DNA from: Lelliottia sp. JS-SCA-14 | Lineage (GTDB): Bacteria; Pseudomonadota; Gammaproteobacteria; Enterobacterales; Enterobacteriaceae | Length of the DNA: 64,000 nucleotides | Reading direction: 5' to 3' | Assembly: GCF_035593345.1 (NCBI RefSeq) | Contig: NZ_CP141606.1 | Coordinates: forward strand, 1,426,001-1,490,000 | Part shown: positions 36,852-47,301 of the stretch, in pieces | Layout of the letters: the number at the start of each line of letters is the position of its first letter | Numbering within the stretch: the stretch's first letter is position 1 | Translations under genes and position numbers: made by a program | The notes under the pieces: generated by a model | Databases searched by the model: none | What the model was told of the DNA's origin: nothing | The model's input: the letters and a program-made list of their open reading frames with translations, nothing else

Positions 36852-38516
36852 TTACTTATAAGCAGACTGGTGAACACCCACCGCGCGTCCTGATGGATCG
36901 TTCATGGATTTGAAGGATTCATCCCATTCGATGGCTTTCGCCGAGGAGCAGGCCACTGACGGACCGCCAGGGACGCATTCCGCTGCGCTCGCGACCGGGA
37001 ACAGCTCTTCGAAGATTTCACGGTACAGATACGCTTCTTTCGATCCCGGCGTGTTGTACGGGAAGCGGAAGCTCGCGGTTTCCAGCTGTTGATCGGAAAC
37101 TTGCTTCGCGGCCACCTCTTTCAGGGTGTCGATCCAGCTGTAGCCCACGCCATCGGAGAACTGCTCTTTCTGACGCCAGGCGACGCTTGCCGGCAGGTAA
37201 GATTCGAAACATTCACGCAGGATATGTTTTTCCATTTTCCCGTTGCCGCACATTTTGTCCTGCGGGTTGATGCGCATCGCCACGTCGAGGAAAGACTTAT
37301 CCAGGAAGGGTACGCGGGCTTCCACGCCCCAGGCGGACATCGCTTTGTTGGCACGCGCGCAGTCAAACATGTGCAGCGCCTGCAGTTTACGTACCGTCTC
37401 TTCATGCAGCTCTTTGGCGTTTGGCGCTTTATGGAAGTACAGATAGCCGCCAAAGACTTCGTCAGATCCTTCGCCTGACAGCACCATTTTAATGCCCATC
37501 GCTTTGATTTTTCGGGACATCAGATACATCGGCGTCGAGGCGCGAATGGTGGTCACATCGTAGGTTTCGATGTGATAGATCACGTCGCGGATCGCGTCCA
37601 GACCTTCCTGCACGGTGAAGTGAATTTCATGGTGCACGGTGCCCAGATGGTTTGCCACTTCCTGCGCGGCTTTCAGATCTGGTGCACCTTCCAGGCCGAC
37701 GGCGAAGGAGTGCAGCTGCGGCCACCAGGCTTCAGAGCGCTCCCCATCTTCCACGCGGCGAGCGGCGAATTTTTTGGTGATCGCCGAGATCACGGAGGAG
37801 TCCAGGCCACCGGAGAGCAGCACGCCGTAAGGCACGTCAGACATCAGGTGACTTTTTACGGAATCTTCCAGCGCCTGACGCAGGGCGTTTTTGTCGGTGA
37901 CGTTGTCTTTCACCGCGTCGAAATCGAACCAGTCGCGCTGGTAGTACTGACGGATTTCACCGTCTTTGCTCCACAGGTAGCTGCCTGCCGGGAACTCTTT
38001 AATGGTGCGGCAAACCGGAACCAGAGCTTTCATTTCAGAGGCGACGTAGAAGTTACCGTGTTCGTCGTGGCCCATATACAGCGGGATAATCCCGATGTGG
38101 TCGCGGCCAATCAGGTAGGCGTCTTGTTCGCTGTCGTACAGCGCAAAGGCAAACATACCCTGCAGATCGTCGAGGAATTCCGGCCCTTTTTCCTGATACA
38201 GGGCGAGGATCACTTCGCAGTCGGAACCGGTCTGGAAAGCGTAACGATCGCCATACTCTGCGCGCAACGCCTGATGGTTGTAGATTTCACCGTTAACGGC
38301 CAGCGCATGCGTTTTTTTCTCGTTATACAGCGGCTGGGCACCGGCATTGACATCGACAATCGACAGACGTTCGTGAGCGAGAATCGCTTTATCGCTTGCG
38401 TACACGCCGGACCAGTCCGGGCCGCGGTGACGCATCAGGCGAGAGAGTTCCAGTGCCTTTTTACGCAGTTCGCCCGCGTCAGTCTTGATATCCAGTACGC
38501 CAAAAATTGAACACAT
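36852..38516 (-). CDS. asnB: asparagine synthase (glutamine-hydrolysing) AsnB
   Basis: Makes asparagine from aspartate, ATP and glutamine. 554 aa, as in E. coli. After Met removal Cys1 (MCSIFGV) is the glutaminase nucleophile of the N-terminal Ntn domain. The C-terminal synthase domain has the PPi-loop GVLLSGGLDSSV and SGEGSDEVFGGY. It has its own terminator and stands alone between the tRNA operon and nagD. Confidence 0.98.
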   Translation of the reverse strand: MCSIFGVLDIKTDAGELRKKALELSRLMRHRGPDWSGVYASDKAILAHERLSIVDVNAGAQPLYNEKKTHALAVNGEIYNHQALRAEYGDRYAFQTGSDCEVILALYQEKGPEFLDDLQGMFAFALYDSEQDAYLIGRDHIGIIPLYMGHDEHGNFYVASEMKALVPVCRTIKEFPAGSYLWSKDGEIRQYYQRDWFDFDAVKDNVTDKNALRQALEDSVKSHLMSDVPYGVLLSGGLDSSVISAITKKFAARRVEDGERSEAWWPQLHSFAVGLEGAPDLKAAQEVANHLGTVHHEIHFTVQEGLDAIRDVIYHIETYDVTTIRASTPMYLMSRKIKAMGIKMVLSGEGSDEVFGGYLYFHKAPNAKELHEETVRKLQALHMFDCARANKAMSAWGVEARVPFLDKSFLDVAMRINPQDKMCGNGKMEKHILRECFESYLPASVAWRQKEQFSDGVGYSWIDTLKEVAAKQVSDQQLETASFRFPYNTPGSKEAYLYREIFEELFPVASAAECVPGGPSVACSSAKAIEWDESFKSMNDPSGRAVGVHQSAYK

Positions 38517-38735
38517 AACCTTCTCCGTTAACCCTGTTGCAGTGTGATGTTGCTTGCTTATGAAAATGCCGCAAAACAGGGTGTGTGCGCAACACTTTTA
38601 CGGGCGCAAAAGCAAATAACGCAACAGGCATTGCCGAATGTTGAAAAAAGAGTATGTCGAGAGCGGTTTTATTGATGATTATGCAATGAATGGTGGTTTT
38701 CGTTAGATGCGGTGATGTTTTTGCGGCTTAAAAAT

Positions 38736-38762
38736 GAAAAACCACGCTCGAGGGCGTGGTTT
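38736..38762 (-). terminator. intrinsic terminator of the nag operon
   Basis: Minus-strand stem AACCACGC / GCGTGGTT (38740-38747 with 38754-38761) followed by TTTCATTTTT, just beyond the nagD stop. Confidence 0.85.
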
Positions 38763-38766
38763 CTTG

Positions 38767-39519
38767 TCAGATAACGTCGATTTCGGCCACCGACGGATAA
38801 ATCCAGCTCGGCCGGAACGGCATGGCGTCGATGTCGTCCAGCGTCGACACGCCCGAGAGCACGAGGATCGTCTCAAGCCCGGCCTGGAAACCGGCCAGAA
38901 TATCCGTGCGCAGGTTATCGCCGACAATCACCGTTTGCTCGGAGTGCGCCTGCATTTTGTTGAGCGCCGCGCGGACAATCCACGGGCTCGGTTTGCCGAC
39001 CACGAAAGGTTTGCGGCCCGAGATTTTCTCGATGCCTGCGCAGAGCGCGCCGCACGCCGGGTAATAGCCGCGACCGTGCGTATCCGGGTTGGTGGCAATA
39101 AAGCGCGCGCCATTCGCCACGAAGTAAGCGGCTTTGTGCATCATTTCCCAGTTAAAGGAGCGGGTCTCGCCGACGATGACAAAATCCGGGTTCACGTCGG
39201 TGATGGTAAAGCCTGCTTTATACAGCTCGTGGATCAGCGCGCCTTCCCCGACCACGTATGCCTTTTTGCCTTCCTGACGTTTCAGGAAATCGGCGGTGGC
39301 CATCGCGGAGGTGTAAAACACGCTGTCCGGCACGTCGACACCGGCGGTGGCGAAGCGGTTGGCCAGATCCTGCCCGGTCTGCGACGGATAGTTGGTCAGC
39401 AGAACCAGCGGCATTCCTTTTTCCAGAATACGGTTCAGAAACTCAGCGGCACCGGGCACCGCAACGTTATCGTGCATCAGCACGCCGTCAATATCACAAA
39501 TCACATTCTGAATGGTCAT
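38767..39519 (-). CDS. nagD: ribonucleotide monophosphatase NagD
   Basis: HAD-superfamily phosphatase active on UMP and GMP in E. coli. 250 aa. HAD motif I is CDIDGVLMHDN with nucleophile Asp9 and Asp11, motif II is LLTNYPS, and motif IV is VGDNLRTDILAGFQAGL. Last gene of nagBACD. Its link to GlcNAc metabolism is positional rather than biochemical. Confidence 0.97.
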   Translation of the reverse strand: MTIQNVICDIDGVLMHDNVAVPGAAEFLNRILEKGMPLVLLTNYPSQTGQDLANRFATAGVDVPDSVFYTSAMATADFLKRQEGKKAYVVGEGALIHELYKAGFTITDVNPDFVIVGETRSFNWEMMHKAAYFVANGARFIATNPDTHGRGYYPACGALCAGIEKISGRKPFVVGKPSPWIVRAALNKMQAHSEQTVIVGDNLRTDILAGFQAGLETILVLSGVSTLDDIDAMPFRPSWIYPSVAEIDVI

Positions 39520-39566
39520 GAACTACCTGGCATCTCAAAAAAAGAAGGCGTCACTATAAAGCGCTC

Positions 39567-40787
39567 TTAGCTTTCCAGCAAACGCTGGAGCAGCAGACCG
39601 TTAAGCATGGCGCGTTTCACCAGCGCAAAAGCACCAATGGCGGAGCGGTGATCGAGCGTCGAGCGCACCACCGGCAGATTCTGACGGAAGGCTTTCAGCG
39701 CCTGAGTATTAATGCAGCCTTCGATCGCCGGAAGCAGCACTTTTTCCGCCTCGGTGATCTCACCGGCGATCACCACTTTCTGCGGGTTAAACAGGTTGAT
39801 GGCAATGGCGATGGTTTTGCCCAGATGGCGGCCCACTTGCTCAATCACCTCGCAGGCGAGGGCGTCGCCTTTGTTGGCGGCTTTGCAGATGGTGTTGATC
39901 TTGCAGTCTTCAAGCGTGATGCGGCTTTGATAGCCCTGCTCGAGCAGATGGCGCACCCGGTGTTCAATCGCGGCGTTAGCAGCGACGGTTTCCAGACAGC
40001 CGAAGTTCCCACAGTGGCAGCGCTCGCCGAGGGGATCGACCTGGATATGGCCGATCTCGCCGACGTTGCCGTTACGGCCAATAAAAATGCGTCCGTTGGA
40101 GATAATCCCGGCGCCCGTACCGCGGTGGACGCGCACCAGAATAGAGTCTTCGCAATCCTGACTCGCACCAAAGTAGTGCTCCGCCAGCGCCAGGCTGCGG
40201 ATATCGTGCCCGACATAACAGGTGACGTTGAAACGTTTTTCCAGCGCGCCGACCAGCCCCCAGTTTTCGACCTGGATGTGCGGCATGTAGCGAATCACGC
40301 CGCTTTCCGGGTCGACCAGACCTGGCAGGATCACCGAGATGGCGATCAGCTCGCGGATTTTACGCTGACAGCTTTCAATAAACAGCGCGATGGTATTCAG
40401 CAGGGCGTGCTCCAGGGTTTCCTGGGTGCGTTCCGGCAGGGGATAGTGCTCTTCTGCCACCACTTTGCTGCTCAGATCGTACAGGGTGAGCGTGGTGTCG
40501 TGACGGCCAAGGCGTACGCCAATGGCGTGGAAATTGCGGGTTTCGGTAATGATAGAGATGGCGCGGCGGCCCCCGGTGGAGGCCTGCTGATCGACTTCTT
40601 TGATCAAGCCGCGCTCAATCAGCTGACGCGTGATTTTGGTCACGCTGGCGGGGGCAAGCTGGCTCTGTTCGGCGATCTGAATCCGCGAGATTGGACCATG
40701 CTGGTCAATCAGGCGGTAAACAGCCGCACTGTTAAGTTGTTTAACGAGGTCAACATTACCAATTTGAGCTTGTCCGCCAGATGTCAT
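39567..40787 (-). CDS. nagC: GlcNAc-responsive repressor NagC
   Basis: ROK-family repressor of nag and chitosugar genes, released by GlcNAc-6-phosphate. 406 aa, equal to E. coli. An N-terminal winged helix (QLAPASVTKITRQLIERG) is followed by the sugar-binding ROK domain with the zinc motif CHCGNFGCLE. It starts seven bases after the nagA stop. Likely operators are seen between nagB and nagE and upstream of chiP. Confidence 0.98.
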   Translation of the reverse strand: MTSGGQAQIGNVDLVKQLNSAAVYRLIDQHGPISRIQIAEQSQLAPASVTKITRQLIERGLIKEVDQQASTGGRRAISIITETRNFHAIGVRLGRHDTTLTLYDLSSKVVAEEHYPLPERTQETLEHALLNTIALFIESCQRKIRELIAISVILPGLVDPESGVIRYMPHIQVENWGLVGALEKRFNVTCYVGHDIRSLALAEHYFGASQDCEDSILVRVHRGTGAGIISNGRIFIGRNGNVGEIGHIQVDPLGERCHCGNFGCLETVAANAAIEHRVRHLLEQGYQSRITLEDCKINTICKAANKGDALACEVIEQVGRHLGKTIAIAINLFNPQKVVIAGEITEAEKVLLPAIEGCINTQALKAFRQNLPVVRSTLDHRSAIGAFALVKRAMLNGLLLQRLLES

Positions 40788-40794
40788 ACTTTAC

Positions 40795-41943
40795 TTACTC
40801 AGTGACGACCTCGTTACCATTAACGATGGTCTTAATAATTTTATAATCGCGTGTGAAGGCGGTGAGGTTGGCCACCATGCCCGGAGCGATACCGCCCAGC
40901 TGTTTGTCCACGCCAATCGCGCGAGCCGGGTAGAGCGTTGCCATACGCAGCACTTCATCCAGCGCAATGCCGCAATGCTCAACCAGGTTACGTACCCCTT
41001 CGATCATCGTCAGCGCAGAGCCGCTCAGCGTTCCGTTCTCATCCACGCACAATCCATTGCGGTAGTATATTGTTTTACCAGCAAAAATGAACTGCTCAAT
41101 ATTTGCACCTGCTGGCGCCGTGGCGTCAGTCACCAGGCACAGCTTATCGCCTTTCAGGCGTTTCGCGTTGCGGATGTTGGTGTAATCCACATGCAGGCCA
41201 TCAGCGATAATGCCACAGTAAACGTCTGGCTCATCAAGAATCGCACCGACAAGGCCTGGTTCGCGGCCGGTAATGTACGGCATGGCGTTATAAAGGTGGG
41301 TCGCAAAGGTAATGCCTGCGCGGAAACCGGTTTTCGCTTCGGCGAGCGTCGCGTTAGAGTGACCCGCGGAAACCACGATACCGGCGGCTGCCAGTTTGCT
41401 GATCACTTCCGGCCCGGTCATTTCAGGGGCCAGCGTCACTTTGGTGATCACGTCCGCGTTCGCGCACATGAAGTCGACCAGCTCGGCGTCCGGCTTGCGC
41501 ACATAATTCGGATTGTGGGTGCCTTTCTTAACAATGTTCAACCACGGACCTTCAAGGTGCAGACCCAGCGCCTGATGCGGGTATTTCGCCAGGTATTCAC
41601 GCATCACGCGGATACCTTGCTTCATTAATTCGTCGTCGGAGGTGATGAGCGTTGGCAGATAGCTGGTGCAGCCCGATTTCTCATTGGCTTTCTGCATGAT
41701 CTCCAGCGTTTCAACGGTGACCGCCTCTGGCGAGTCGTTGAACTGCACGCCGCCGCAGCCGTTCAGCTGGACGTCGATAAAACCGGGGGAGATGATTGCT
41801 CCATTGAGTGAGCGCTGTTCGATCTCCGGCGGCAGTTCAGCCTGCGGGCAGACACGTTCAATCAGGCCATTGGCGATAACAATCGCATGGTCATCCAGAA
41901 TTTCATGGCCGGTATAAATCCGACCGTGGGTTAAAGCGTACAT
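40795..41943 (-). CDS. nagA: N-acetylglucosamine-6-phosphate deacetylase NagA
   Basis: Converts GlcNAc-6-P to glucosamine-6-P. 382 aa, as in E. coli. Amidohydrolase fold with the metal ligand Glu in [10 protein letters not shown] (about residue 131), His in AGHSNAT and the catalytic Asp in LVTDATAP. It follows nagB after a 53-base gap holding a hairpin. Confidence 0.98.
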   Translation of the reverse strand: MYALTHGRIYTGHEILDDHAIVIANGLIERVCPQAELPPEIEQRSLNGAIISPGFIDVQLNGCGGVQFNDSPEAVTVETLEIMQKANEKSGCTSYLPTLITSDDELMKQGIRVMREYLAKYPHQALGLHLEGPWLNIVKKGTHNPNYVRKPDAELVDFMCANADVITKVTLAPEMTGPEVISKLAAAGIVVSAGHSNATLAEAKTGFRAGITFATHLYNAMPYITGREPGLVGAILDEPDVYCGIIADGLHVDYTNIRNAKRLKGDKLCLVTDATAPAGANIEQFIFAGKTIYYRNGLCVDENGTLSGSALTMIEGVRNLVEHCGIALDEVLRMATLYPARAIGVDKQLGGIAPGMVANLTAFTRDYKIIKTIVNGNEVVTE

Positions 41944-41967
41944 AAGACCCCCGGTTTAAAAATTCAA

Positions 41968-41989
41968 CCGCCTCTTTGGGAAGAGGCGG
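41968..41989 (-). other. intercistronic hairpin between nagB and nagA
   Basis: Nine-bp stem CCGCCTCTT / AAGAGGCGG with a 4-base loop. On the minus strand it is followed by TTGAATTTTT, so it may attenuate transcription into nagA or protect nagB mRNA, but the T-run is not adjacent. Confidence 0.55.
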
Positions 41990-41997
41990 CTAGTCAA

Positions 41998-42798
41998 TTA
42001 CAGACCTTTAATGTTTTCAGCTTCTAACTCGTTGAAGTATTTCAGCGTCTTCACTTTCAGTTCCATGGTGGACGGCTCGTCGCACACCACAACCGCTTTA
42101 GGATGCAGCTGCAGGCAGCTGATGGTCCACATGTGGTTCACGTTGCCTTCAACGGCGGCTTGCAGCGCCTGCGCTTTCACGTTGCCCAGCACCAGAATCA
42201 TCACTTCTTCGGCATCCAGCAGGGTGCCCACGCCAACGGTCAGGGCGTATTTTGGCACCTGATTTACGTCGCCGTCGAAGAAGCGAGAGTTTGCCACGCG
42301 GGTGTCATGGGTCAGGGTTTTAATACGGGTACGAGAGGCCAGAGAAGAAGCCGGTTCGTTGAACGCGATGTGCCCGTCGTTGCCCACGCCGCCCATGAAC
42401 AGGTTAATTTTGCCGTAAGAGCGGATTTTTTCTTCGTACTGACGGCATTCTGCGTCAATATCAGGCGCGTTTCCATTCAGCAGGTTAATATTTTCAGGTT
42501 GAATATCAACGTGATCAAAGAAATTACGGTGCATGAAGCTATGGTAGCTCTCCGGATGCTCTTTCGCTAAGCCCACGTATTCGTCCATGTTGAAGGTGAC
42601 AACATGTTTGAAGCTAACCTGGCCTGATTTATGCATTTCGACCAGAGCTTTATACGCGGTCAGCGGAGTGCCACCGGTTGGCAGGCCGAGAACGAAAGGA
42701 CGATCGGCGGTAGGTTTGAACGCGTTGATACGGTTAACGATATGGCGTGCAGCCCATTTTCCGACTTGTTCAGCTGTAGCCAGGGGAATCAGTCTCAT
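41998..42798 (-). CDS. nagB: glucosamine-6-phosphate deaminase NagB
   Basis: Isomerises and deaminates glucosamine-6-P to fructose-6-P and ammonia; allosterically activated by GlcNAc-6-P. 266 aa, as in E. coli. The sugar-phosphate loop GLPTGGTPL and active-site residues in NMDEYVGL and [14 protein letters not shown] are present. First gene of nagBACD, divergent from nagE. Confidence 0.98.
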   Translation of the reverse strand: MRLIPLATAEQVGKWAARHIVNRINAFKPTADRPFVLGLPTGGTPLTAYKALVEMHKSGQVSFKHVVTFNMDEYVGLAKEHPESYHSFMHRNFFDHVDIQPENINLLNGNAPDIDAECRQYEEKIRSYGKINLFMGGVGNDGHIAFNEPASSLASRTRIKTLTHDTRVANSRFFDGDVNQVPKYALTVGVGTLLDAEEVMILVLGNVKAQALQAAVEGNVNHMWTISCLQLHPKAVVVCDEPSTMELKVKTLKYFNELEAENIKGL

Positions 42799-42904
42799 TG
42801 TTCACCTCTAAAGTTAAAGTTAAAAAAAGTGGGCGGATGGCGCGCCTCAACCTGAAATAAGCGTAACCTGGATCACGCCAGGCGGGGGGCAATCCGACTT
42901 GATT

Positions 42905-42927
42905 TTTTGAATGATAAAATAAGTTTT
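42905..42927. promoter_or_regulatory. candidate NagC operator near nagB
   Basis: The sequence TTTTTTGAATGATAAAATAA resembles the AT-rich, partly palindromic NagC box known upstream of nagB in E. coli. Paired with a second box about 90 bases away it would allow the NagC repression loop described there. Confidence 0.5.
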
Positions 42928-42967
42928 CACTGTTAGCCAGCAAAAGGGAGGGTTATTAACGGTATTT

Positions 42968-42983
42968 GGTGACAAAACTCACA
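42968..42983. promoter_or_regulatory. candidate CRP site between nagB and nagE
   Basis: GGTGA, six bases, TCACA: close to the TGTGA-N6-TCACA consensus. It lies between the two NagC-like boxes, as in the E. coli divergent nagE-nagB regulatory region. Confidence 0.6.
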
Positions 42984-42994
42984 AAAAATACGTG

Positions 42995-43016
42995 TTTAAT
43001 TTGCGATACGAATTAA
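42995..43016. promoter_or_regulatory. NagC operator near nagE
   Basis: On the minus strand TTAATTCGTATCGCAAATTA, which I recall as almost the same as the high-affinity nagE operator of E. coli. It precedes the nagE GTG by about 114 bases. Confidence 0.7.
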
Positions 43017-43129
43017 TTTCTCACACACTCAGAATGCCAGTGATTCATCAACTGTATCGATAAGTTAGTGACACAATAAAAAACAGCTGAGAACGTGCCT
43101 TAAACGGGGTCTCATAGGGGGAAGCACAA

Positions 43130-45148
43130 GTGAGTATTCTAGGTTATTTACAAAAGGTTGGTCGCGCACTGATGGTGCCGGTCGCCACGCTGCCAGCGGC
43201 AGCAATTCTGATGGGTGTCGGCTACTGGATTGACCCGGTTAGCTGGGGTGGTGACAACGCACTTGCGGCGCTGTTCATCAAGTCGGGTTCCGCCATCATC
43301 GACAATATGTCTGTACTGTTCGCGATCGGTGTCGCTTACGGTATGTCCAAAGATAAAGACGGTGCAGCAGCATTAACAGGTTTTGTGGGCTTCCTCGTGT
43401 TGACCACGCTCTGTTCTCCGGCAGCGGTTGCCATGATTCAGAAGATCCCAGTGGACCAGGTGCCTGCTGCGTTCGGTAAGATCAGCAACCAGTTCGTCGG
43501 TATCCTCGTGGGTATCATCTCTGCGGAACTGTACAACCGCTTCAGCGGCGTTGAGCTGCCGAAGGCGCTGTCGTTCTTCAGCGGTCGCCGTCTGGTGCCG
43601 ATCCTGACCTCCTTCGTCATGATCGCCGTCGCGTTCATCCTGATGTACGTCTGGCCTGTGATCTTCGACGGTCTGGTGAACTTCGGTGAGCACATCCAGA
43701 AACTCGGTTCTGCGGGCGCAGGTATCTATGCCTTCTTCAACCGTCTGTTGATTCCGGTCGGTCTGCACCACGCCCTGAACTCCGTGTTCTGGTTTGACGT
43801 GGCAGGTATTAACGATATCCCTAACTTCCTCGGCGGCGCACAGTCCATCGAAACAGGTAAAGGCATCGTGGGTATCACCGGTCGTTATCAGGCGGGCTTC
43901 TTCCCGATTATGATGTTCGGTCTGCCGGGTGCTGCGCTGGCTATCTATCACTGCGCACGTCCAGAGAACAAAGCGAAAGTTCTGGGTATCATGATGGCGG
44001 GCGCATTCGCGGCCTTCTTCACCGGTATCACCGAGCCGCTGGAATTCTCCTTCATGTTCGTGGCGCCGGTTCTGTATGTGATCCACGCCGTGCTGACCGG
44101 TATCTCTGTGTTCATCGCCGCGTCGATGCACTGGATTGCAGGCTTCGGCTTCAGTGCGGGTCTGGTGGATATGGTGCTGTCGTCCCGTAACCCGCTGGCG
44201 ACTCACTGGTGGATGCTGATCCCTCAGGGTCTGGTGTTCTTCGTGATTTACTATGTGGTGTTCCGCTTCACTATCACCAAATTCAACCTGATGACTCCGG
44301 GTCGCGAGCTGGCTGTTGCCGGTAGCGAAGCGGATGGTCAGGACGTGAATGTGAGCGGTGATAAAGAGCAGGACGTTGCAGGCCTGGCGCGTCAGTACAT
44401 CGCCGCAGTCGGTGGTTCTGACAACCTGACCGGTATCGACGCCTGTATCACCCGTCTGCGCCTCAGCGTGAAAGATTCTTCTCTGGTTAACGAAGCACTG
44501 GCTAAACGTCTGGGCGCATCCGGTGTGATTCGTCTGAACAAAACCAGCGTGCAGATTATCGTGGGCTTCGTGGCAGAAAAAATCGCTAACGCCATGAAAA
44601 CCACCGGTCCGGTAGCCGCTTCTGAAGCTGCTCCTGTCGCCGCTGCACCTGTAGCTGCAAAACCACAGGCGGTTCCTAACGCCACCACCATCGCGGCGCT
44701 GGTTTCTCCAGTGACCGGTGAAGTGGTTGCCCTGGAGCAGGTTCCTGATGAAGCCTTCGCCAGCAAAGCGGTCGGTGATGGTGTCGCTGTGAAACCAACG
44801 GAAAAAACCGTGGTTTCTCCGGCAGCCGGTACCATCGTGAAAATCTTCAACACCAACCATGCCTTCTGCCTCGAAACGGAGAAGGGGGCTGAGATCGTGG
44901 TCCACATGGGTATCGACACCGTCGCCCTGGGTGGTCAAGGCTTCACGCGTCTGGTTGAAGAGGGTGCCGAAGTGGTGGCAGGTCAGCCGATTCTGGAAAT
45001 GGATCTGGACTTCCTGAACGCCAATGCGCGCTCCATGATTAGCCCGGTTGTTTGCAGCAACATCGACGACTTTAGCGGTCTGGTTCTCCAGGCGAAAGGT
45101 CAGGTCGTTGCTGGTCAAACGCCACTGTACGAGATTAAAGGCAAGTAA
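43130..45148 (+). CDS. nagE: N-acetylglucosamine PTS transporter EIICBA, NagE
   Basis: Phosphotransferase permease that imports GlcNAc as GlcNAc-6-P. 672 aa, about 24 longer than E. coli NagE. Order: membrane EIIC (1 to about 400, with the GITEPLEFSFMFVAP signature), EIIB with phospho-Cys439 in DACITRLRL, an Ala/Pro-rich linker (about 491-517), and EIIA with phospho-His592 in EIVVHMGIDTVAL. The start is GTG 43130 behind AGGGGG. The EIIC N-terminus (VGYWIDPVSWGGDN, AFGKISNQFVG) is unlike the E. coli and Klebsiella proteins I recall and closer to Vibrio-type EIIC, while the EIIA is nearly the E. coli sequence. Substrate is inferred from context and NagC operators. Confidence 0.93.
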   Translation: MSILGYLQKVGRALMVPVATLPAAAILMGVGYWIDPVSWGGDNALAALFIKSGSAIIDNMSVLFAIGVAYGMSKDKDGAAALTGFVGFLVLTTLCSPAAVAMIQKIPVDQVPAAFGKISNQFVGILVGIISAELYNRFSGVELPKALSFFSGRRLVPILTSFVMIAVAFILMYVWPVIFDGLVNFGEHIQKLGSAGAGIYAFFNRLLIPVGLHHALNSVFWFDVAGINDIPNFLGGAQSIETGKGIVGITGRYQAGFFPIMMFGLPGAALAIYHCARPENKAKVLGIMMAGAFAAFFTGITEPLEFSFMFVAPVLYVIHAVLTGISVFIAASMHWIAGFGFSAGLVDMVLSSRNPLATHWWMLIPQGLVFFVIYYVVFRFTITKFNLMTPGRELAVAGSEADGQDVNVSGDKEQDVAGLARQYIAAVGGSDNLTGIDACITRLRLSVKDSSLVNEALAKRLGASGVIRLNKTSVQIIVGFVAEKIANAMKTTGPVAASEAAPVAAAPVAAKPQAVPNATTIAALVSPVTGEVVALEQVPDEAFASKAVGDGVAVKPTEKTVVSPAAGTIVKIFNTNHAFCLETEKGAEIVVHMGIDTVALGGQGFTRLVEEGAEVVAGQPILEMDLDFLNANARSMISPVVCSNIDDFSGLVLQAKGQVVAGQTPLYEIKGK

Positions 45149-45174
45149 TCGCTCCTGAGTAGAGTCATGCCTTA

Positions 45175-45208
45175 AGCGGCGGGGGTTATCCTCCGCCGCT
45201 TTTTTTTG
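45175..45208 (+). terminator. intrinsic terminator of nagE
   Basis: Stem AGCGGCGG / CCGCCGCT (45175-45182 with 45193-45200) followed by eight T. Confidence 0.92.
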
Positions 45209-45255
45209 CAGCAATCCTCCCCAATATTCACTTCAAAGCCGTTTTTTGCATAACT

Positions 45256-45327
45256 AAAGGTTGTCACTACGTCCGGCTTATAAGATCATATGCCGTTATA
45301 CGTTGTTGACGCTTTGAGGAATCCACG
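45256..45327 (+). promoter_or_regulatory. glnS promoter and leader region
   Basis: GTTGTCACTACGTCCGG then CTTATAAGATCATA and GTTATACGTTG, closely matching the well-known E. coli glnS promoter region; the exact hexamers are not assigned. GAGGAA ahead of ATG 45328 is the ribosome-binding site. Confidence 0.55.
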
Positions 45328-46995
45328 ATGAGTGAGGCTGAAGCCCGCCCGAGTAACTTTATTCGCCAGATCATCGATGAAGATCTGGCCAGTGGTAAGC
45401 ACACCACAGTTCATACCCGTTTCCCGCCGGAGCCAAACGGCTACCTGCATATCGGTCATGCGAAATCGATCTGCCTGAACTTCGGCATCGCGCAAGACTA
45501 CCAGGGCCAATGCAACCTGCGTTTCGATGACACCAACCCTGTTAAAGAAGACATCGAATACGTTGAGTCCATCAAGAACGACGTGCAATGGTTAGGCTTC
45601 ACCTGGTCTGGCGATATCTGCTACTCCTCTGACTATTTTGATCAGCTGCACGCCTACGCCGTAGAGCTTATCAACAAAGGCCTGGCCTACGTTGACGAGC
45701 TGTCTGCTGACGAAATCCGCGAATACCGTGGCTCGCTGACGGCGCCGGGCAAAAACAGCCCGTTCCGCGATCGCAGCGTCGAAGAGAACCTCGCGCTGTT
45801 CGAAAAAATGCGTGCCGGTGGCTTCGAAGAGGGCAAAGCCTGTCTGCGTGCCAAAATCGACATGGCGTCGCCGTTCATCGTGATGCGCGATCCGGTGCTG
45901 TATCGCATTAAATTTGCTGAGCACCACCAGACCGGCAACAAGTGGTGCATCTACCCGATGTACGACTTCACCCACTGCATCAGTGATGCGCTGGAAGGCA
46001 TTACGCACTCCCTGTGTACGCTGGAGTTCCAGGACAACCGTCGTCTGTACGACTGGGTGCTGGATAACATCACCATCCCTGTGCATCCGCGTCAGTACGA
46101 GTTCTCTCGTCTGAATCTGGAATACACCGTGATGTCCAAGCGTAAGCTGAACCTGCTGGTGACGGACAAGCACGTAGAAGGCTGGGATGACCCACGTATG
46201 CCGACCATCTCCGGTCTGCGTCGTCGTGGCTATACAGCTGCCTCTATTCGCGAATTCATCAAGCGTATCGGCGTGACCAAGCAGGACAACACCATTGAGA
46301 TGGCGTCTCTGGAATCCTGCATTCGCGAAGATCTGAACGAAAACGCACCGCGCGCGATGGCGGTTATCGATCCGGTTAAACTGGTTATCGAAAACTACCC
46401 GCAGGGCGAGAGCGAGCAGGTCACCATGCCGAACCATCCGAGCAAACCGGAAATGGGCAGCCGTGAAGTGCCGTTCAGCGCCGAGATCTGGATCGACCGC
46501 GCTGACTTCCGCGAAGAAGCGAACAAGCAGTACAAGCGTCTGGTGCTGGGCAAAGAAGTTCGCCTGCGCAATGCGTACGTGATCAAAGCTGAGCGCGTTG
46601 AGAAAGACGCCGAAGGCAACATCACGACTATCTTCTGTACTTACGACGCAGAGACCCTGAGCAAGGATCCTGCTGACGGACGCAAAGTGAAAGGCGTGAT
46701 CCACTGGGTGAGCGCAGCACACGCGCTGCCGGTTGAAATTCGTCTGTACGATCGTCTGTTCAGCATTCCGAACCCGGGCGCGGCAGAAGATTTCCTGGCG
46801 ACCATCAACCAGGAATCATTGGTCATCAAACAGGGTTATGCAGAACCTTCCCTGAAAACGGCCGAAGCAGGTAAAGCGTATCAGTTCGAGCGTGAAGGTT
46901 ACTTCTGTCTCGACAGCCGTTATGCAACCGCTACCAAACTGGTATTTAACCGTACCGTCGGTCTGCGTGACACCTGGGCCAAAATCGGCGAGTAA
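45328..46995 (+). CDS. glnS: glutaminyl-tRNA synthetase GlnS
   Basis: Class Ib synthetase charging tRNA-Gln. 555 aa, one more than E. coli. HIGH motif in [14 protein letters not shown] near residue 34, KMSKS-type loop VMSKRKLN near 270. The two-part beta-barrel anticodon-binding region fills the C-terminal third. It lies some 9 kb from the four Gln tRNA genes. Its own promoter and terminator flank it. Confidence 0.98.
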   Translation: MSEAEARPSNFIRQIIDEDLASGKHTTVHTRFPPEPNGYLHIGHAKSICLNFGIAQDYQGQCNLRFDDTNPVKEDIEYVESIKNDVQWLGFTWSGDICYSSDYFDQLHAYAVELINKGLAYVDELSADEIREYRGSLTAPGKNSPFRDRSVEENLALFEKMRAGGFEEGKACLRAKIDMASPFIVMRDPVLYRIKFAEHHQTGNKWCIYPMYDFTHCISDALEGITHSLCTLEFQDNRRLYDWVLDNITIPVHPRQYEFSRLNLEYTVMSKRKLNLLVTDKHVEGWDDPRMPTISGLRRRGYTAASIREFIKRIGVTKQDNTIEMASLESCIREDLNENAPRAMAVIDPVKLVIENYPQGESEQVTMPNHPSKPEMGSREVPFSAEIWIDRADFREEANKQYKRLVLGKEVRLRNAYVIKAERVEKDAEGNITTIFCTYDAETLSKDPADGRKVKGVIHWVSAAHALPVEIRLYDRLFSIPNPGAAEDFLATINQESLVIKQGYAEPSLKTAEAGKAYQFEREGYFCLDSRYATATKLVFNRTVGLRDTWAKIGE

Positions 46996-47014
46996 GCCTG
47001 GTCAATGAGAGACA

Positions 47015-47041
47015 AACGCCGCACAACGCGGCGTTTTTTTT
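47015..47041 (+). terminator. intrinsic terminator of glnS
   Basis: Stem AACGCCGC / GCGGCGTT with loop ACAAC followed by T8. Confidence 0.92.
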
Positions 47042-47235
47042 GCTTATCGATCATGCTTTTACTTTTCGTGCCATTTTTTAACCGCAAAATAACACGTCAA
47101 TGAGCTGCTACTTATTTTTTATAATAAAGTTTCGTGTAATACGGAATAAGCCAAATTAAAGTATGTAAGCGCTATCAAATTTCATTACTCACTGAATTTA
47201 ACCATATTTTTCCGCTTAAGCCTTGTCGCAGGTGA

Positions 47236-47251
47236 TGTGTTACAAATCACT
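47236..47251. promoter_or_regulatory. candidate CRP site upstream of chiP
   Basis: TGTGT, TACAAA, TCACT: matches TGTGA-N6-TCACA at eight of ten positions. It is about 200 bases ahead of the chiP start. Confidence 0.45.
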
Positions 47252-47301
47252 ACCAATTATGTGCACTTCGTCATAATCCTGCATTTTGCCCACTGAAAAG
47301 C

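Noticed and set aside
43373..45214. 613-codon minus-strand open frame opposite nagE
   Set aside because: Antisense shadow of nagE; the His/Arg/Gln-rich composition is typical of a reversed coding strand.
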